Assembly (NCBI GenBank): GCA_031549605.1
Contig: JAVBPM010000031.1
Span: forward strand, 30,223-94,222
DNA from: WRAI01 sp031549605
GTDB lineage: Bacteria; Bacillota; Clostridia; Oscillospirales; UBA929
Length of the DNA: 64,000 bases
Direction: 5' to 3'
Of the stretch, positions 1 through 8,508 are shown piece after piece (the first letter of the stretch is position 1; the number at the start of each line of letters is the position of its first letter). Both the position numbers and the translations under genes were made by a program. The notes under the pieces were generated by a model that had not been told where the DNA came from, searched no databases, and saw nothing but the letters and a program-made list of their open reading frames with translations.

Positions 1-1
1 G

Positions 2-667
2 CGCCCGTCGGCATTGCAGAGCACGCTGCTCGACTGCGCCTTTGCCCACGCCGAGCAGCTGGGGCTGACCCGTGAATTCACCTATCAACGCACCGGCGGC
101 ATTTGGGTCATCATCAAGCTGGCTGTCGCGCTGGACAAGCCCATTCTCTACAGCACCGAATACACCGTCACCACCTGGCCGCGCGGCCCGCAGGGTCCCT
201 ATTTTACGCGCGACTTTGTCATCACGCAGGACGGCGCGCCCATCGGCCGCGCCAGCAGCCAGTGGCTGATTACCAACCCACGCGACCAGAAAATCATCCG
301 CCCGCGCGACATTCCCGAGGCGTGTGTCGCGCTGCTGACCGACCAGGCAGTGCAACTGCCGCTGACCAAGCTGACCGCGCCGGACAAGCTGTCGGCCATC
401 GGCAGCCACACCGTCACCTACAGCGACATTGACATGAACCACCACGTCAACAACACGCGCTACCTCGACTTTGCCTGCGACGCGCTGGCGCTGCACGACA
501 ACAAGCAGCGCGTGGCCGGCTACCAAATTAACTACACCGCGCAGGTGCTGGCGGGTGAGACCGTCGAGCTGCTGGCCGCGCCGCTTGACGGCGGCTGGCA
601 GTACATAGCCGGACAGGTCGACGGCAAAACCCGCTTTGAGCTCAAGCTGGCGCTGGCCGACGCCTGA
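2..667 (+). CDS. acyl-ACP thioesterase, 5' partial
   Basis: Hydrolyses acyl-ACP to free fatty acid and ACP in the cytoplasm, ending fatty acid elongation. The protein reads as two hot-dog folds: an N-terminal one around TGGIWVI and WPRGPQGPYFTRDF, and a C-terminal one beginning at TVTYSDIDMNHHVNNTRYLDF, which carries the Asn/His residues typical of the bacterial FatA-like family. The frame is open to the left edge, and the family normally has about 25-30 more residues at the N-terminus, so the true start lies outside the window. The internal TTG at 14 is only the first possible start codon visible. The gene is convergent with ddl and separated from it by a shared hairpin. Confidence 0.85.
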   Translation, partial: RPSALQSTLLDCAFAHAEQLGLTREFTYQRTGGIWVIIKLAVALDKPILYSTEYTVTTWPRGPQGPYFTRDFVITQDGAPIGRASSQWLITNPRDQKIIRPRDIPEACVALLTDQAVQLPLTKLTAPDKLSAIGSHTVTYSDIDMNHHVNNTRYLDFACDALALHDNKQRVAGYQINYTAQVLAGETVELLAAPLDGGWQYIAGQVDGKTRFELKLALADA

Positions 668-682
668 TAACATGTATAACAA

Positions 683-712
683 AGCACCGCCGTTTTATAT
701 CACGGCGGTGCT
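683..712. terminator. bidirectional hairpin between thioesterase and ddl
   Basis: A 10-bp perfect stem (AGCACCGCCG / CGGCGGTGCT) with a 10-nt loop lies between two convergent genes. It is followed by a weak T-rich stretch on each strand, so it probably ends both transcripts. Confidence 0.7.
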
Positions 713-731
713 ACTATTTTGTGGCGGGGTG

Positions 732-1901
732 CTACTTCTTAATGCCACCCAAATTGGCCTGTGCCAACAGGTTGGTTTCAAAGGTAAAGCTGAGCGCGTC
801 GTTGTCGCGGCTGCGCTTAAAGGCCAGCTCAATCAGCTTTGTCACCAGCTGGGTAAACGAAATGCCCATCGGCTCAAAGAGATAAAAGGCCAGCGACCCG
901 GGCACGGTGTTCAACTCGTTGACGTAGACGCTGCCGTCGGCGTCGTCGAGAATAAAATCAATGCGCGCCACGCCGCCGCAACCCAACGATTGGAAGGCCT
1001 TGACCGCCATGTCCTGAATGGTCTTGGTCAGTGCGTCGGGGATGTCGGCGGGAATCTGGCGCGTCGCGCGCGCCATGCCCTTTTGGCCGCCGTTGCCCGA
1101 CAAATACTTGTCCTGATAGCTCAAAATCTCGTCGCTGCCCGACGGCTGCTCACACACCGACGCCTGCGCCTCGACCGCGTCGCCCAGCACCGCACAGTTG
1201 ATTTCGCGAATCGCCGTCACCGCCCGCTCGACCAGCACCCATTCGGCAAATCGCGCGGCATACTCCAACGCCGTGCGCAGCGCCGTGCGGTCGCGCGCAA
1301 TCTGAATACCGACGCTCGAGCCCAAGTTGTTGGGCTTAACAATGACAGGATAACCAATCTGCGCCTCAATGTCGGCGCAAATGTCCTCGCCGTTGACGGC
1401 GATGCGCTGCCCGTGAAAGGTCAGATGCGGCAGCACCGGCACACCTACGGCGGCCAAACAGTGCTTAACCTTGCCCTTGTCCATGCACAGCGCGCCGCTC
1501 ATCACGTCACAGCCGGCGTAGGGCAGCTGCAACGTGTCCAAAAAGCCGGCCAGTGTGCCATCCTCGGTGTGCGTGCCATGCACCACCGGCAGCGCCACGT
1601 CCAGCGTGCCCAGCACCGCCGAGCGCAGCTTGGGCGCCGGATGCACCAGCATCACAACCGCCTTGCCCTCGCGCGCAAAGGTCACCTCAGTGCCGCGCTT
1701 GAGCAGCGCCGGCAGGTCGCGGTAGCTGTCAATGGTATCAAAGCCCTCGCCGGTCAGAAACCGGCCGTCCTTGGTCATGTAAATGGCCACCGGCTCGTAG
1801 CGGTTGCGATCCATCGCCGCTATCGCCTGCATGGCGCTGATTACGCTGACCTCATGCTCGACGCTGCGGCCGCCGAAAAATACGCCCACCTTAATTTTCA
1901 C
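732..1901 (-). CDS. ddl: D-alanine--D-alanine ligase
   Basis: ATP-grasp ligase that makes D-Ala-D-Ala for peptidoglycan precursors. The N-terminal GVFFGGRSVEHEVS is the family signature; the ATP-grasp part has VIVKPNNLGSSVGI, a loop with QDKYLSG, and the C-terminal metal-binding segment DFILDD...YVNELNTVPG. At 389 residues it is slightly longer than the usual 300-370. The Tyr in the QDKY loop fits a ligase for D-Ala rather than D-lactate, though specificity cannot be settled by eye. It is the last gene of a three-gene run after the hydrolase and murF, 15 bp downstream of murF, so it is probably co-transcribed and supplies the dipeptide that MurF uses. Confidence 0.93.
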   Translation of the reverse strand: MKIKVGVFFGGRSVEHEVSVISAMQAIAAMDRNRYEPVAIYMTKDGRFLTGEGFDTIDSYRDLPALLKRGTEVTFAREGKAVVMLVHPAPKLRSAVLGTLDVALPVVHGTHTEDGTLAGFLDTLQLPYAGCDVMSGALCMDKGKVKHCLAAVGVPVLPHLTFHGQRIAVNGEDICADIEAQIGYPVIVKPNNLGSSVGIQIARDRTALRTALEYAARFAEWVLVERAVTAIREINCAVLGDAVEAQASVCEQPSGSDEILSYQDKYLSGNGGQKGMARATRQIPADIPDALTKTIQDMAVKAFQSLGCGGVARIDFILDDADGSVYVNELNTVPGSLAFYLFEPMGISFTQLVTKLIELAFKRSRDNDALSFTFETNLLAQANLGGIKK

Positions 1902-1916
1902 GCCATCACACCTCTG

Positions 1917-3461
1917 TTAATAATTATCCGGCAAATCATTTTCCAGCAGCGCCACCTTGGGTTGCCCACCGCTGTCCAGCGCGCGCAAGCGCGCAAACGC
2001 CTCTTGAATGGTCTTGACAACAATCAGCTTAGTCGGCTCGTAGCCGGCCTCGGCCAACCCCTCGGCAATCGGCTTGGTCTGCTGCTCGCCAACCAGTATG
2101 ACGCAGTCGCACACCGCCGCCGCCTGCACACCAAAGGCCTTGTTCAGCTCTTCTTCGCGCTCACCCAGTTCCACCATGCCCGGTGTCACCAAAATCTTAT
2201 AGCCGTCCACCAGCGCCAGCGTGTCCAGCGCCGCCTTGGCCCCTGTCGGATTGGCGTTAAAAGCGTCATCGATGATCGTGAACTCGCCCTGTTGCTTGAG
2301 CTCAAGCCGGTGCGGCACCGCCTTGAGCGTCAACGCCGCGCGCGCCAGCTGTCCCACCGCAACACCCAGCTTGTGCGCCACAGCCATGGCGCCGACAATG
2401 TTTAATACATTGTGGCGGCCAATCAACGGCGTGCGCATGGCCTGCGTTGTGCCGTCGGGCAGCGTCAGCACAAAACTCGACCCGCCGCGGTCAACGGCCA
2501 GCTCCGACGCGCGGTAGTCGGCGTCGCCAAAGCCGTACCGCACCACTGTCAGCCCCGTCATGTCCTGCGCGGCAATCGTTTCGTCGTCGGCATTGACAAA
2601 CGAAAAACCGTCGGCCGGCAGCGCGCGCAGCAGTTCAAACTTGGTGTTGGCAATGTTGTCCATGTTGCCAAAGGTCTCCAGATGCGCCGGCCCAATGGCC
2701 GTCACCACGCCGTGTTTGGGGTGCACAATGTCGCAAATCTCCTGAATGTCGCCAACGTGCCGCGCGCCCATTTCGCAGATAAACATCTCGTGCGCGGGAC
2801 TCAGCTGGCCGCGAATGGTTTTTACAACACCCATCGGCGTGTTGTAGCTCTCGGGCGTCATCAGCGTATTGTAGGTCGTGTTGAGAAAAGCGTGCAGCAT
2901 GTACTTGACCGATGTCTTGCCAAAACTGCCGGTCACGCCGATAATCGTCATGTCGGGTTTGGCGGCCAACAGCTTTTTGGCCGACCGCACATAGCCGTTG
3001 TTAATCGCCTTTTGCACCGGCGTCAGCAGCCAGTTGGACAGCGCCAGCCCGTAGGGCGTTAACAGCAGCAACAGCGCCGCCTGCGCAATCTGTGTGCGCT
3101 GCTCGTCAATGGCAAACATCGTGGCGTTGACGGCCGCCAACAGCAGCAGCCACAGCAGGTAGATGCGCCACGCGCGCGACGTCATCACCAGCTTTTTCTT
3201 GGCCTTGTGCCGCGGCAGCATCAGCAGCGCCGCCACAGCCAACGAGAAACACGCGACGTACAACCCGCCCGTTTTCCACAGGCTGGCCAACGCCGCCAGC
3301 ACCAGCGGTATCGCCGCCGGCAGCAGCGTTTCGCCACCGTGCTCTTTCATCCATTTTTTATAAGAGGGCCACTGGTAGCTGCTCAACTGCAGCATGTGCA
3401 GAAAGCGCAGCGCCAGCACCGCCGCCGCCACCAGTGAAGTGCCATACAACGCAACAATCAT
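1917..3461 (-). CDS. murF: UDP-MurNAc-tripeptide--D-Ala-D-Ala ligase with membrane N-terminus
   Basis: Adds D-Ala-D-Ala to the UDP-MurNAc-tripeptide. The ATP-binding loop GVTGSFGKTS is at residues 175-184, followed by Mur-ligase motifs (ICEMGARHVGDI, AIGPAHLETFGN) and the C-terminal IDDAFNANPTG. The first 165 residues are unusual for MurF: about four to five hydrophobic segments, for example 47-60, 66-82, 98-118 and 128-145. They form an N-terminal membrane domain that would anchor the enzyme at the membrane. Such membrane-fused MurF proteins occur in Clostridia. The gene sits between the hydrolase (3 bp upstream) and ddl. Confidence 0.88.
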   Translation of the reverse strand: MIVALYGTSLVAAAVLALRFLHMLQLSSYQWPSYKKWMKEHGGETLLPAAIPLVLAALASLWKTGGLYVACFSLAVAALLMLPRHKAKKKLVMTSRAWRIYLLWLLLLAAVNATMFAIDEQRTQIAQAALLLLLTPYGLALSNWLLTPVQKAINNGYVRSAKKLLAAKPDMTIIGVTGSFGKTSVKYMLHAFLNTTYNTLMTPESYNTPMGVVKTIRGQLSPAHEMFICEMGARHVGDIQEICDIVHPKHGVVTAIGPAHLETFGNMDNIANTKFELLRALPADGFSFVNADDETIAAQDMTGLTVVRYGFGDADYRASELAVDRGGSSFVLTLPDGTTQAMRTPLIGRHNVLNIVGAMAVAHKLGVAVGQLARAALTLKAVPHRLELKQQGEFTIIDDAFNANPTGAKAALDTLALVDGYKILVTPGMVELGEREEELNKAFGVQAAAVCDCVILVGEQQTKPIAEGLAEAGYEPTKLIVVKTIQEAFARLRALDSGGQPKVALLENDLPDNY

Positions 3462-3464
3462 AGC

Positions 3465-4211
3465 CTACCTGCCGTTCAAAAAAGAGTCGAGTATCGCGCC
3501 GCAGCGGCCCCATTGCTCCAGCACGGCAAAATGTCCGGCACCCGCCAGCGTAACCAGTCCGGCGTCGGGCATCAGTTTTTCCATTTTCTGTCCAATCCAC
3601 AGCGGCGCGGCATCGTCCTTATCGCCCCAAATCAGCAGCGTCGACGCCTTGACGCGCGGCAGCAGCTTGGTCTGGTCAACAGCGACAAGGCGGCTCAGCG
3701 TGCCGCGCATCACCGGCGACGACGCCTTGTAGTCGGCCGACCCCTTTGACTGCCGGTACTTTTCCAGCAACTTGGGAAAGGGCTTGAGCGCCAGCTTGGC
3801 AGTTTTGAAGCTGTACACCTTGAGGTAATACTTCAGGCCGCGCTTGTTGCGCAGGCACGCGCCGGCCAGCACCACCAGCTTGCGGCAGACAATCGGGCAA
3901 TCGTCAGCCGCCAGCAGACCGACGGCCACACGGCCGCCGTGCGAGTGACAGACAATAACCGCCTCACGCCAGCCCAGCTGCGCCAGCACCTCACGGGTAA
4001 AGCCCAAATAGTCATCCAGCTGCCATGGCCGTTGCGGCTCGGGCGTTTCGCCCACCCCCGGCATATTAAAGGCCGCCACGGTATAGCGCTTGGCCAAATG
4101 GTCGAGCATGGGTCGGTAGAGGGCGTAGGGCGCACCCCAACCGTGCAAAAACAGCAGATTGGGGCCGCTGCCCCACACCTCATTTTGCGTTGGGAACCCT
4201 AACACATCCAC
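3465..4211 (-). CDS. alpha/beta hydrolase
   Basis: Alpha/beta-hydrolase fold protein of about 248 residues; substrate unknown. Visible are the oxyanion motif LFLHGWGAPY, the nucleophile elbow CHSHGGRVA (Ser), the Asp segment LLIWGDKDDAAPL and the catalytic His in AGAGHFAVLEQW, so the triad is complete. The longest open frame begins upstream at 4277, but a good promoter (TTGCCG-17-TATACT) lies inside that stretch, so translation must begin later. The GTG at 4211 after GGGGTG is preferred. It leads the murF-ddl operon with a 3-bp gap to murF. A link to the cell wall is suggested only by position. Confidence 0.8.
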   Translation of the reverse strand: MDVLGFPTQNEVWGSGPNLLFLHGWGAPYALYRPMLDHLAKRYTVAAFNMPGVGETPEPQRPWQLDDYLGFTREVLAQLGWREAVIVCHSHGGRVAVGLLAADDCPIVCRKLVVLAGACLRNKRGLKYYLKVYSFKTAKLALKPFPKLLEKYRQSKGSADYKASSPVMRGTLSRLVAVDQTKLLPRVKASTLLIWGDKDDAAPLWIGQKMEKLMPDAGLVTLAGAGHFAVLEQWGRCGAILDSFLNGR

Positions 4212-4240
4212 AGCACACACCCCATTTGCACAATGCAAAT

Positions 4241-4269
4241 AGTATAGCACAAATCGCCAGCCGCGGCAA
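4241..4269 (-). promoter_or_regulatory. sigma-A type promoter of hydrolase-murF-ddl operon
   Basis: On the minus strand TTGCCG (4269-4264), a 17-bp spacer and TATACT (4246-4241). The expected transcript start is near 4234, just upstream of the chosen GTG start. Confidence 0.65.
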
Positions 4270-4362
4270 CCCCGCACCGACCCGCTCGGTAAAAACTATG
4301 CGGCCGGTAGTTTATCCTATGCCCAACAACATTACATCTATATTTCAAAGCCGCAAATACCG

Positions 4363-4391
4363 TTGACACTAGGACTTTATCTTGTTACAGT
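4363..4391 (+). promoter_or_regulatory. sigma-A type promoter
   Basis: TTGACA (4363-4368), a 17-bp spacer and TACAGT (4386-4391), 35 bp upstream of the next plus-strand gene, which also has a strong AAAGGAGG ribosome binding site. Confidence 0.6.
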
Positions 4392-4426
4392 AAATTATCT
4401 TACTATGCAAAGGAGGCGAAAAGGCA

Positions 4427-5371
4427 ATGGCAAAGCTGGCTAAACTGCAGCGCTTCGCTGTACCCATCCATGCCCCGTTATTTGTACTGGCCGTTGTCTT
4501 GTCGCTGCTGTTCAACCCCAAGCCGGTGCCCTACGACGGTCCCATCGGCTTTTTTACCGCCTATGTTGTGCTGGTTGCCGCGCTGTTTGGCACCGGCCAC
4601 GGCTTTATCGGCGCCGTACTCGCCACCTTTCTCAGCTTTATGAGCCGCATGAGCGAATCAGTCAAGTGGTATCAGGTCTTTGAGGACGGCACCTTTTTGG
4701 CCCATTTCGCCATCATTATGGGCTTGTCGCTAACCGTCGGCATCTTGCACGACGCACTGATGTATACCTATCGCAGCGCCGCCGAAAAAGCCGAGCGGGA
4801 CGCCGAAGCGGCGTCCGACACCGCCACGAGCGAAAAACAAGAGCAGCTCGAGGAGCTGATGGCCGAAAACGAGCGCCTACGCACCGAGCTGCTGGCCTCG
4901 GAAAAACGCCGCGGCCGCGTCACGCCGCAACTGGTGCATGATTTGCCGGCACCCGAGCCAACTGTCGAGCCGGTCTACGTCGAGCCGACGCCGGAGCCGC
5001 AAATGATTCAGCACATCGTCACGCAGGCCGTGCCCGAAGTCGCGCTACAGCAGCCCCTGCCCCAACCGGTCGCCGAGCCGGTCTACCAGCCGGTCGAGCC
5101 GCCCATCGCCGCTGAGCCGGCGCCCGTGCAGCAACTGCCGCTGTACGACATCATGCCGGTCGCCGAACCAACCGAGCAGCCGCCGCGCCCGACTCAGCTG
5201 ACCAAGGTCTACTGGTTCTCCGGCACACCGCAGGCCGAGTCCGCCGGCGACAACCTCATTCCCTTCAAGGTCACACAGCCCGCGGCCAACGACGACAGCT
5301 ACCAGCGCGTTGCGCCCACGCCCAAGAAAACATTTACATTTTTACAAAACACTATGCGCCCCAACGGATGA
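4427..5371 (+). CDS. membrane protein with coiled coil and Pro/Glu-rich tail
   Basis: A 314-residue protein not assigned to a family. The N-terminal 110 residues hold three to four hydrophobic segments (about 15-33, 43-75, 90-112). A charged coiled coil follows (about 118-165, rich in Glu, Ala and Lys). The rest is a disordered region rich in Pro, Glu, Val and Gln with repeated EPVY/PEP-like units. The topology suggests a membrane anchor with a long soluble tail, perhaps a scaffold for envelope proteins. It has its own promoter and a strong ribosome binding site, and a clear terminator overlaps the stop. Function unknown. Confidence 0.75.
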   Translation: MAKLAKLQRFAVPIHAPLFVLAVVLSLLFNPKPVPYDGPIGFFTAYVVLVAALFGTGHGFIGAVLATFLSFMSRMSESVKWYQVFEDGTFLAHFAIIMGLSLTVGILHDALMYTYRSAAEKAERDAEAASDTATSEKQEQLEELMAENERLRTELLASEKRRGRVTPQLVHDLPAPEPTVEPVYVEPTPEPQMIQHIVTQAVPEVALQQPLPQPVAEPVYQPVEPPIAAEPAPVQQLPLYDIMPVAEPTEQPPRPTQLTKVYWFSGTPQAESAGDNLIPFKVTQPAANDDSYQRVAPTPKKTFTFLQNTMRPNG

Positions 5372-5391
5372 CTTGCGTCATCCGTTTTTTT
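5363..5391 (+). terminator. rho-independent terminator
   Basis: A perfect 10-bp stem (AACGGATGAC / GTCATCCGTT) with a TTGC loop runs into a T-tract. It starts inside the last codons of the upstream membrane-protein gene. Confidence 0.9.
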
Positions 5392-5451
5392 CCGCGCATG
5401 ACACCGCGCTGACACGCCACACTAACGGCAAACGTCATCTCGGAGGCAGTC

Positions 5452-6402
5452 ATGAAAAAATTTACGGCCCTGACACTGGCCATTATCCTGCTGCTGGCGC
5501 TGACCGCGCCGCCAGCCGCCGCGCTTATCAAATGGGTCGATTTCGACGTGCCCTACCAAGCGCTGGAAGCCGCCATGAAACTCGACATCGAAAGCAAAGA
5601 CAAGGCGGTGCACCTGCCGTGGGTCGATTTAATCAGCCTGCTTGCCTGCCAGTACGGCGGCAATTTCAAGCGCTATCGGCAGGCCGATCTCAACGCCTGG
5701 GCCGACAAGCTGACCGACGGCCGTCCGCTGGCTGAACTGAGCAAGCCCTACAAGCATTTCAGCTACTTTCAAGAAGCCTACGGCGCCGTGCTCGGCGGCC
5801 TGCTGGGCGACTACCGCATAAAGGACGACAGCGGCCAGTGGCAGACACGGTACGGCCTACGCGCCTATTCGCCCTTAGCCGCTACGTTTCCCTACAGCCA
5901 CTGCGACGACTTCGGCGCGGGACGCAGCTACGGCTTCAAGCGCAAGCACCTTGGCCACGACATGATGTGTGCTACCGGCACGCCGGTCATCTGCGTCGAG
6001 TCCGGCCGCGTCGAGGTGATGGGCTGGAACAAGTACGGAGGCTGGCGCGTCGGCATCCGCAGCCTGGACGGCCGGCGCTATTACTACTATGCCCACCTGC
6101 GCAAGGATCGACCCTTTCACGCCAATCTGATGCAGGACGCGCTGGTCTATGCCGGCGACGTCATCGGCTATGTCGGCCGCACCGGTTACTCCGACAACGA
6201 AAACGTCAACAACATTAAAACCAGCCATCTCCATTTTGGCCTGCAACTGGTATTTGACGAGAGCCAGAAGGAGTGCAACAGCGAGATTTGGGTCGACGTC
6301 TACCCACTTGTGAGGCTGCTCAATCGCCACAGAGCGCACGTCCTCCGCGTGGCCGAAAACAAGGAATTCTACACACAAAATAGAATTGACCCGGTTCTGT
6401 AG
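5452..6402 (+). CDS. secreted M23 family (LytM-like) metallopeptidase
   Basis: A 316-residue exported protein expected to cut peptidoglycan cross-links or act as a spore or cell-wall remodelling factor. A signal peptide (KKF, a hydrophobic core at 5-19, then an AAA-type cleavage region) precedes a helical domain. The Zn-peptidase core contains H166-x3-D170 (KHLGHDMM) and the late HLHFGLQ motif, so both metal-binding elements are present, and GDVIGYVGRTG is the usual turn before them. It is a single-gene unit with GGAGGCAGTC upstream of the ATG and a terminator at its end. The substrate and the stage of expression cannot be read from sequence. Confidence 0.86.
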   Translation: MKKFTALTLAIILLLALTAPPAAALIKWVDFDVPYQALEAAMKLDIESKDKAVHLPWVDLISLLACQYGGNFKRYRQADLNAWADKLTDGRPLAELSKPYKHFSYFQEAYGAVLGGLLGDYRIKDDSGQWQTRYGLRAYSPLAATFPYSHCDDFGAGRSYGFKRKHLGHDMMCATGTPVICVESGRVEVMGWNKYGGWRVGIRSLDGRRYYYYAHLRKDRPFHANLMQDALVYAGDVIGYVGRTGYSDNENVNNIKTSHLHFGLQLVFDESQKECNSEIWVDVYPLVRLLNRHRAHVLRVAENKEFYTQNRIDPVL

Positions 6403-6421
6403 AAAACCGGGTCAATTTTTT
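6384..6421 (+). terminator. rho-independent terminator
   Basis: A 13-bp stem (AATTGACCCGGTT, 6384-6396, and its complement, 6405-6417) is followed by a T-tract. The peptidase stop codon lies in the loop. On the other strand it may also end the convergent 6421-6834 transcript. Confidence 0.9.
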
Positions 6422-6834
6422 CACTTTTCAGTGTTTAGGATGATATTATCGGTTCCGTTTCGTTCAAATTCGGCGATATACGTCATAATACGGGCGTTGA
6501 GCTCCTCCTCGTCGCCCTCGTCAAGAGCCGCCAGCTGCATATCACGACGCGCCAGCTCCTCGGCCAGTATCTCGAAAAAGACGACATTTTCATAATCGAG
6601 CACAACCTCGTGAATCCCGCCCTCAACAAAGGAGCGCGACGGCACCAGCTCGCCCTGTAAAATCTCCGACAGGCTGGCCATACCGCGACCCGCCGCTTGC
6701 GCAAAGACTGACGATTCAACCTCGTCAAACTCGACAATACGGTCATCGCCGCGCGTTGAGTTAACCACCCAGTTGCCGATATACACCAAATCCAACAAAC
6801 GCCGAAACTGCTTATCCGTCAGCTTCAACTCCAT
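6421..6834 (-). CDS. hypothetical acidic protein
   Basis: A 137-residue soluble acidic protein beginning MELKLTDKQFRRLLDLVYIGNW. The central part is rich in Glu and hydrophobic residues and predicted helical. I do not recognise a family with certainty; the opening resembles small uncharacterised proteins common in Clostridia. It follows the membrane protein at 6869-7519 by 34 bp, has AGAAAGG before its ATG, and is probably co-transcribed with it. Its 3' end meets the M23 terminator. Confidence 0.65.
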   Translation of the reverse strand: MELKLTDKQFRRLLDLVYIGNWVVNSTRGDDRIVEFDEVESSVFAQAAGRGMASLSEILQGELVPSRSFVEGGIHEVVLDYENVVFFEILAEELARRDMQLAALDEGDEEELNARIMTYIAEFERNGTDNIILNTEK

Positions 6835-6868
6835 GAAAACACCTTTCTTCTATGCCGGCTGCGACCAC

Positions 6869-7519
6869 TCACTGCCGGTTTGAATCGTGGTCTGCCATGC
6901 TGCGTAGCAGCGCAAGCATTTCATTATTGCAGCGGGCGTTGTTAACCGAGTTAACGTAAACGCGCGTAAAGGCGCGCCCAACGGCATTAAAGAACATGCC
7001 AATGACAAAGCAAACGACGCCCAGCACAAAGAGAAAGAGAATCATCTCCAGTGACAGCCCGTCTTCACGCGGCGTGCCCTTGGCCGCCAGCAGCACGTCG
7101 TTGGCCGTCTGCGCGTGCTGATAGAGATAGTACGACAGATAGAAAATGCAGACGGGGATGAGCACTGAAAAGAGCGTCACGCCCGTTTTCAGCATGGGAA
7201 TGCGCGACCGGCCGTGGTCGTTGCCCACCGGCTCCTGCGGCTCGGCAACCGGCTGCTGCAGTGGTACCGATGGCAACACCGGCACAGGCGTCGACACAGC
7301 GGCCGGAGTGGTCGGCTGTACAGGGCGCCCAACCTCATTGGCCAGCTCCACCTTGGCCGCCGCGGGAATGGCCAGCCCGTCGCGCTCGCGCAAAATCTGC
7401 TCGACCATGCGCACACCTTCCTCGGTAAAACCGGCCGGCTTTTGCATTACTTGATTCAATTTCTCAGTCGGCAGCTTTTTCAACTTTTCGTACAATTCAT
7501 TTCCGACAATATTCGCCAT
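6869..7519 (-). CDS. hypothetical two-helix membrane protein
   Basis: A 216-residue protein. The first 50 residues (NELYEKLKKLPTEKLNQVM, then an Arg/Glu-rich helix) look like a small soluble helical module. A Pro/Val-rich linker (about 60-105) follows, then two hydrophobic segments (about 110-132 and 158-180) and a short charged tail. No catalytic motif is visible. It is first in a two-gene unit with its own promoter. The family is unknown; a C-terminally anchored membrane protein with a cytoplasmic N-terminal domain is the simplest reading. Confidence 0.65.
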   Translation of the reverse strand: MANIVGNELYEKLKKLPTEKLNQVMQKPAGFTEEGVRMVEQILRERDGLAIPAAAKVELANEVGRPVQPTTPAAVSTPVPVLPSVPLQQPVAEPQEPVGNDHGRSRIPMLKTGVTLFSVLIPVCIFYLSYYLYQHAQTANDVLLAAKGTPREDGLSLEMILFLFVLGVVCFVIGMFFNAVGRAFTRVYVNSVNNARCNNEMLALLRSMADHDSNRQ

Positions 7520-7572
7520 ACATAATCCCTCCGTATGCTATAAATAAATACACTTTATCAACCATACCATTT

Positions 7573-7601
7573 AGTATACACCCAAACACATTGATAAGCA
7601 A
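7573..7601 (-). promoter_or_regulatory. sigma-A type promoter of 7519-6421 unit
   Basis: On the minus strand TTGCTT (7601-7596), a 17-bp spacer and TATACT (7578-7573), upstream of a GGAGGG ribosome binding site. Confidence 0.55.
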
Positions 7602-7620
7602 GTACAATCGCGTCTTTCGA

Positions 7621-7649
7621 TTGACAGTCTATCGCCGTCACGGTACAAT
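7621..7649 (+). promoter_or_regulatory. sigma-A type promoter of murI
   Basis: TTGACA (7621-7626), a 17-bp spacer and TACAAT (7644-7649), with an AGAGGGTG ribosome binding site before the murI ATG. Confidence 0.7.
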
Positions 7650-7675
7650 AACAAAAAAAGCAAGAGGGTGAACCC

Positions 7676-8476
7676 ATGGACAACCGCCCCATCGGCGTAT
7701 TTGACTCCGGCCTCGGCGGGCTGACCGCCGTGCGCGCACTGCAACAGGCGGCGCCGCTTGAGCGCGTCGTTTACTTCGGCGACACCGGCCGCGTGCCCTA
7801 CGGCGGCCGCTCGGCCGACACCATTACCACCTACACGCGTCAGGCGCTGACCTTTTTGCAGGCGCAGGACGTCAAATTCATCATCGTCGCCTGCGGCACC
7901 GCCAGTGCCGTGGCGCTGCCGCGTCTGACCGACCACCCCGGCGTGCCGCGGCTGGGCGTTGTTGAAGCCGCCGCCGGCCGCGCCGCCGCCGCCACACAAA
8001 ACGGCCGTATCGGCATCATCGGAACCGCCGCCACCGTCAACAGCGGCGCCTACGTCACCGCGCTGCACGCGCGCAACGGTGCGCTGTCGGTCAGCAGTGT
8101 CGCCTGTCCGCTGCTTGTGCCACTGGTTGAAAACGGCCGGCTGCACCGCGGCGACATCGTGGTGGAAACCGTTGTGCGCGAGTATCTGGAGCCGCTCAAG
8201 GCACAGCATGTTGACACGCTGATTCTCGGCTGCACCCACTATCCGCTGCTGTCTCAACGCATCGCCGACGAAATGGGCGCGGACGTCACGCTTGTCGACT
8301 CGGGCCGTGAGGCGGCACTGTCAGCACTGGCGGCGCTCAAAACCGCCGAGCAGCTGGCCGACCACAAGCGGCCCGACCGCTATTACGTCAGCGACAGCGC
8401 ACCCGGCTTTGCCGCACTGGCTTCGCTTTTTCTTCAAACCGACATCGGCGCGCAGGTACAGACAGTCGTGCTGTAA
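7676..8476 (+). CDS. murI: glutamate racemase
   Basis: Interconverts L- and D-glutamate, supplying D-Glu for the peptidoglycan stem peptide. The N-terminal GVFDSGLGGLT and FGDTGRVPYG are the family signatures. The two catalytic cysteines are in VACGTAS (C73) and LGCTHYP (about C185). In the first motif the usual Asn after Cys (ACNTAS) is Gly, a change that may be typical of this clostridial branch. At 266 residues its length is normal. It is monocistronic, with its own promoter and a strong convergent hairpin behind it. Confidence 0.93.
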   Translation: MDNRPIGVFDSGLGGLTAVRALQQAAPLERVVYFGDTGRVPYGGRSADTITTYTRQALTFLQAQDVKFIIVACGTASAVALPRLTDHPGVPRLGVVEAAAGRAAAATQNGRIGIIGTAATVNSGAYVTALHARNGALSVSSVACPLLVPLVENGRLHRGDIVVETVVREYLEPLKAQHVDTLILGCTHYPLLSQRIADEMGADVTLVDSGREAALSALAALKTAEQLADHKRPDRYYVSDSAPGFAALASLFLQTDIGAQVQTVVL

Positions 8477-8482
8477 GAAGCT

Positions 8483-8508
8483 AGCGCCACGGACTAGTCC
8501 GTGGCGCT
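8483..8508. terminator. perfect palindromic hairpin between murI and mtaB
   Basis: A 26-bp perfect palindrome (arms AGCGCCACGGACT / AGTCCGTGGCGCT) lies at the junction of convergent genes and overlaps the end of mtaB. T-tracts are short, so it is probably a bidirectional terminator of moderate strength. Confidence 0.6.

Noticed and set aside
732..1901. Possible vancomycin-type D-Ala-D-Lac ligase, because ddl and a VanW-domain gene both occur
   Set aside because: The loop keeps Tyr (QDKY), no vanH or vanX is near, and VanW domains are common in Clostridia without resistance.
636..2405. Long plus-strand ORF of 589 codons opposite ddl and murF
   Set aside because: Arg/His/Gln-rich composition typical of the reverse of GC-rich genes; both genes on the other strand have complete family motifs.
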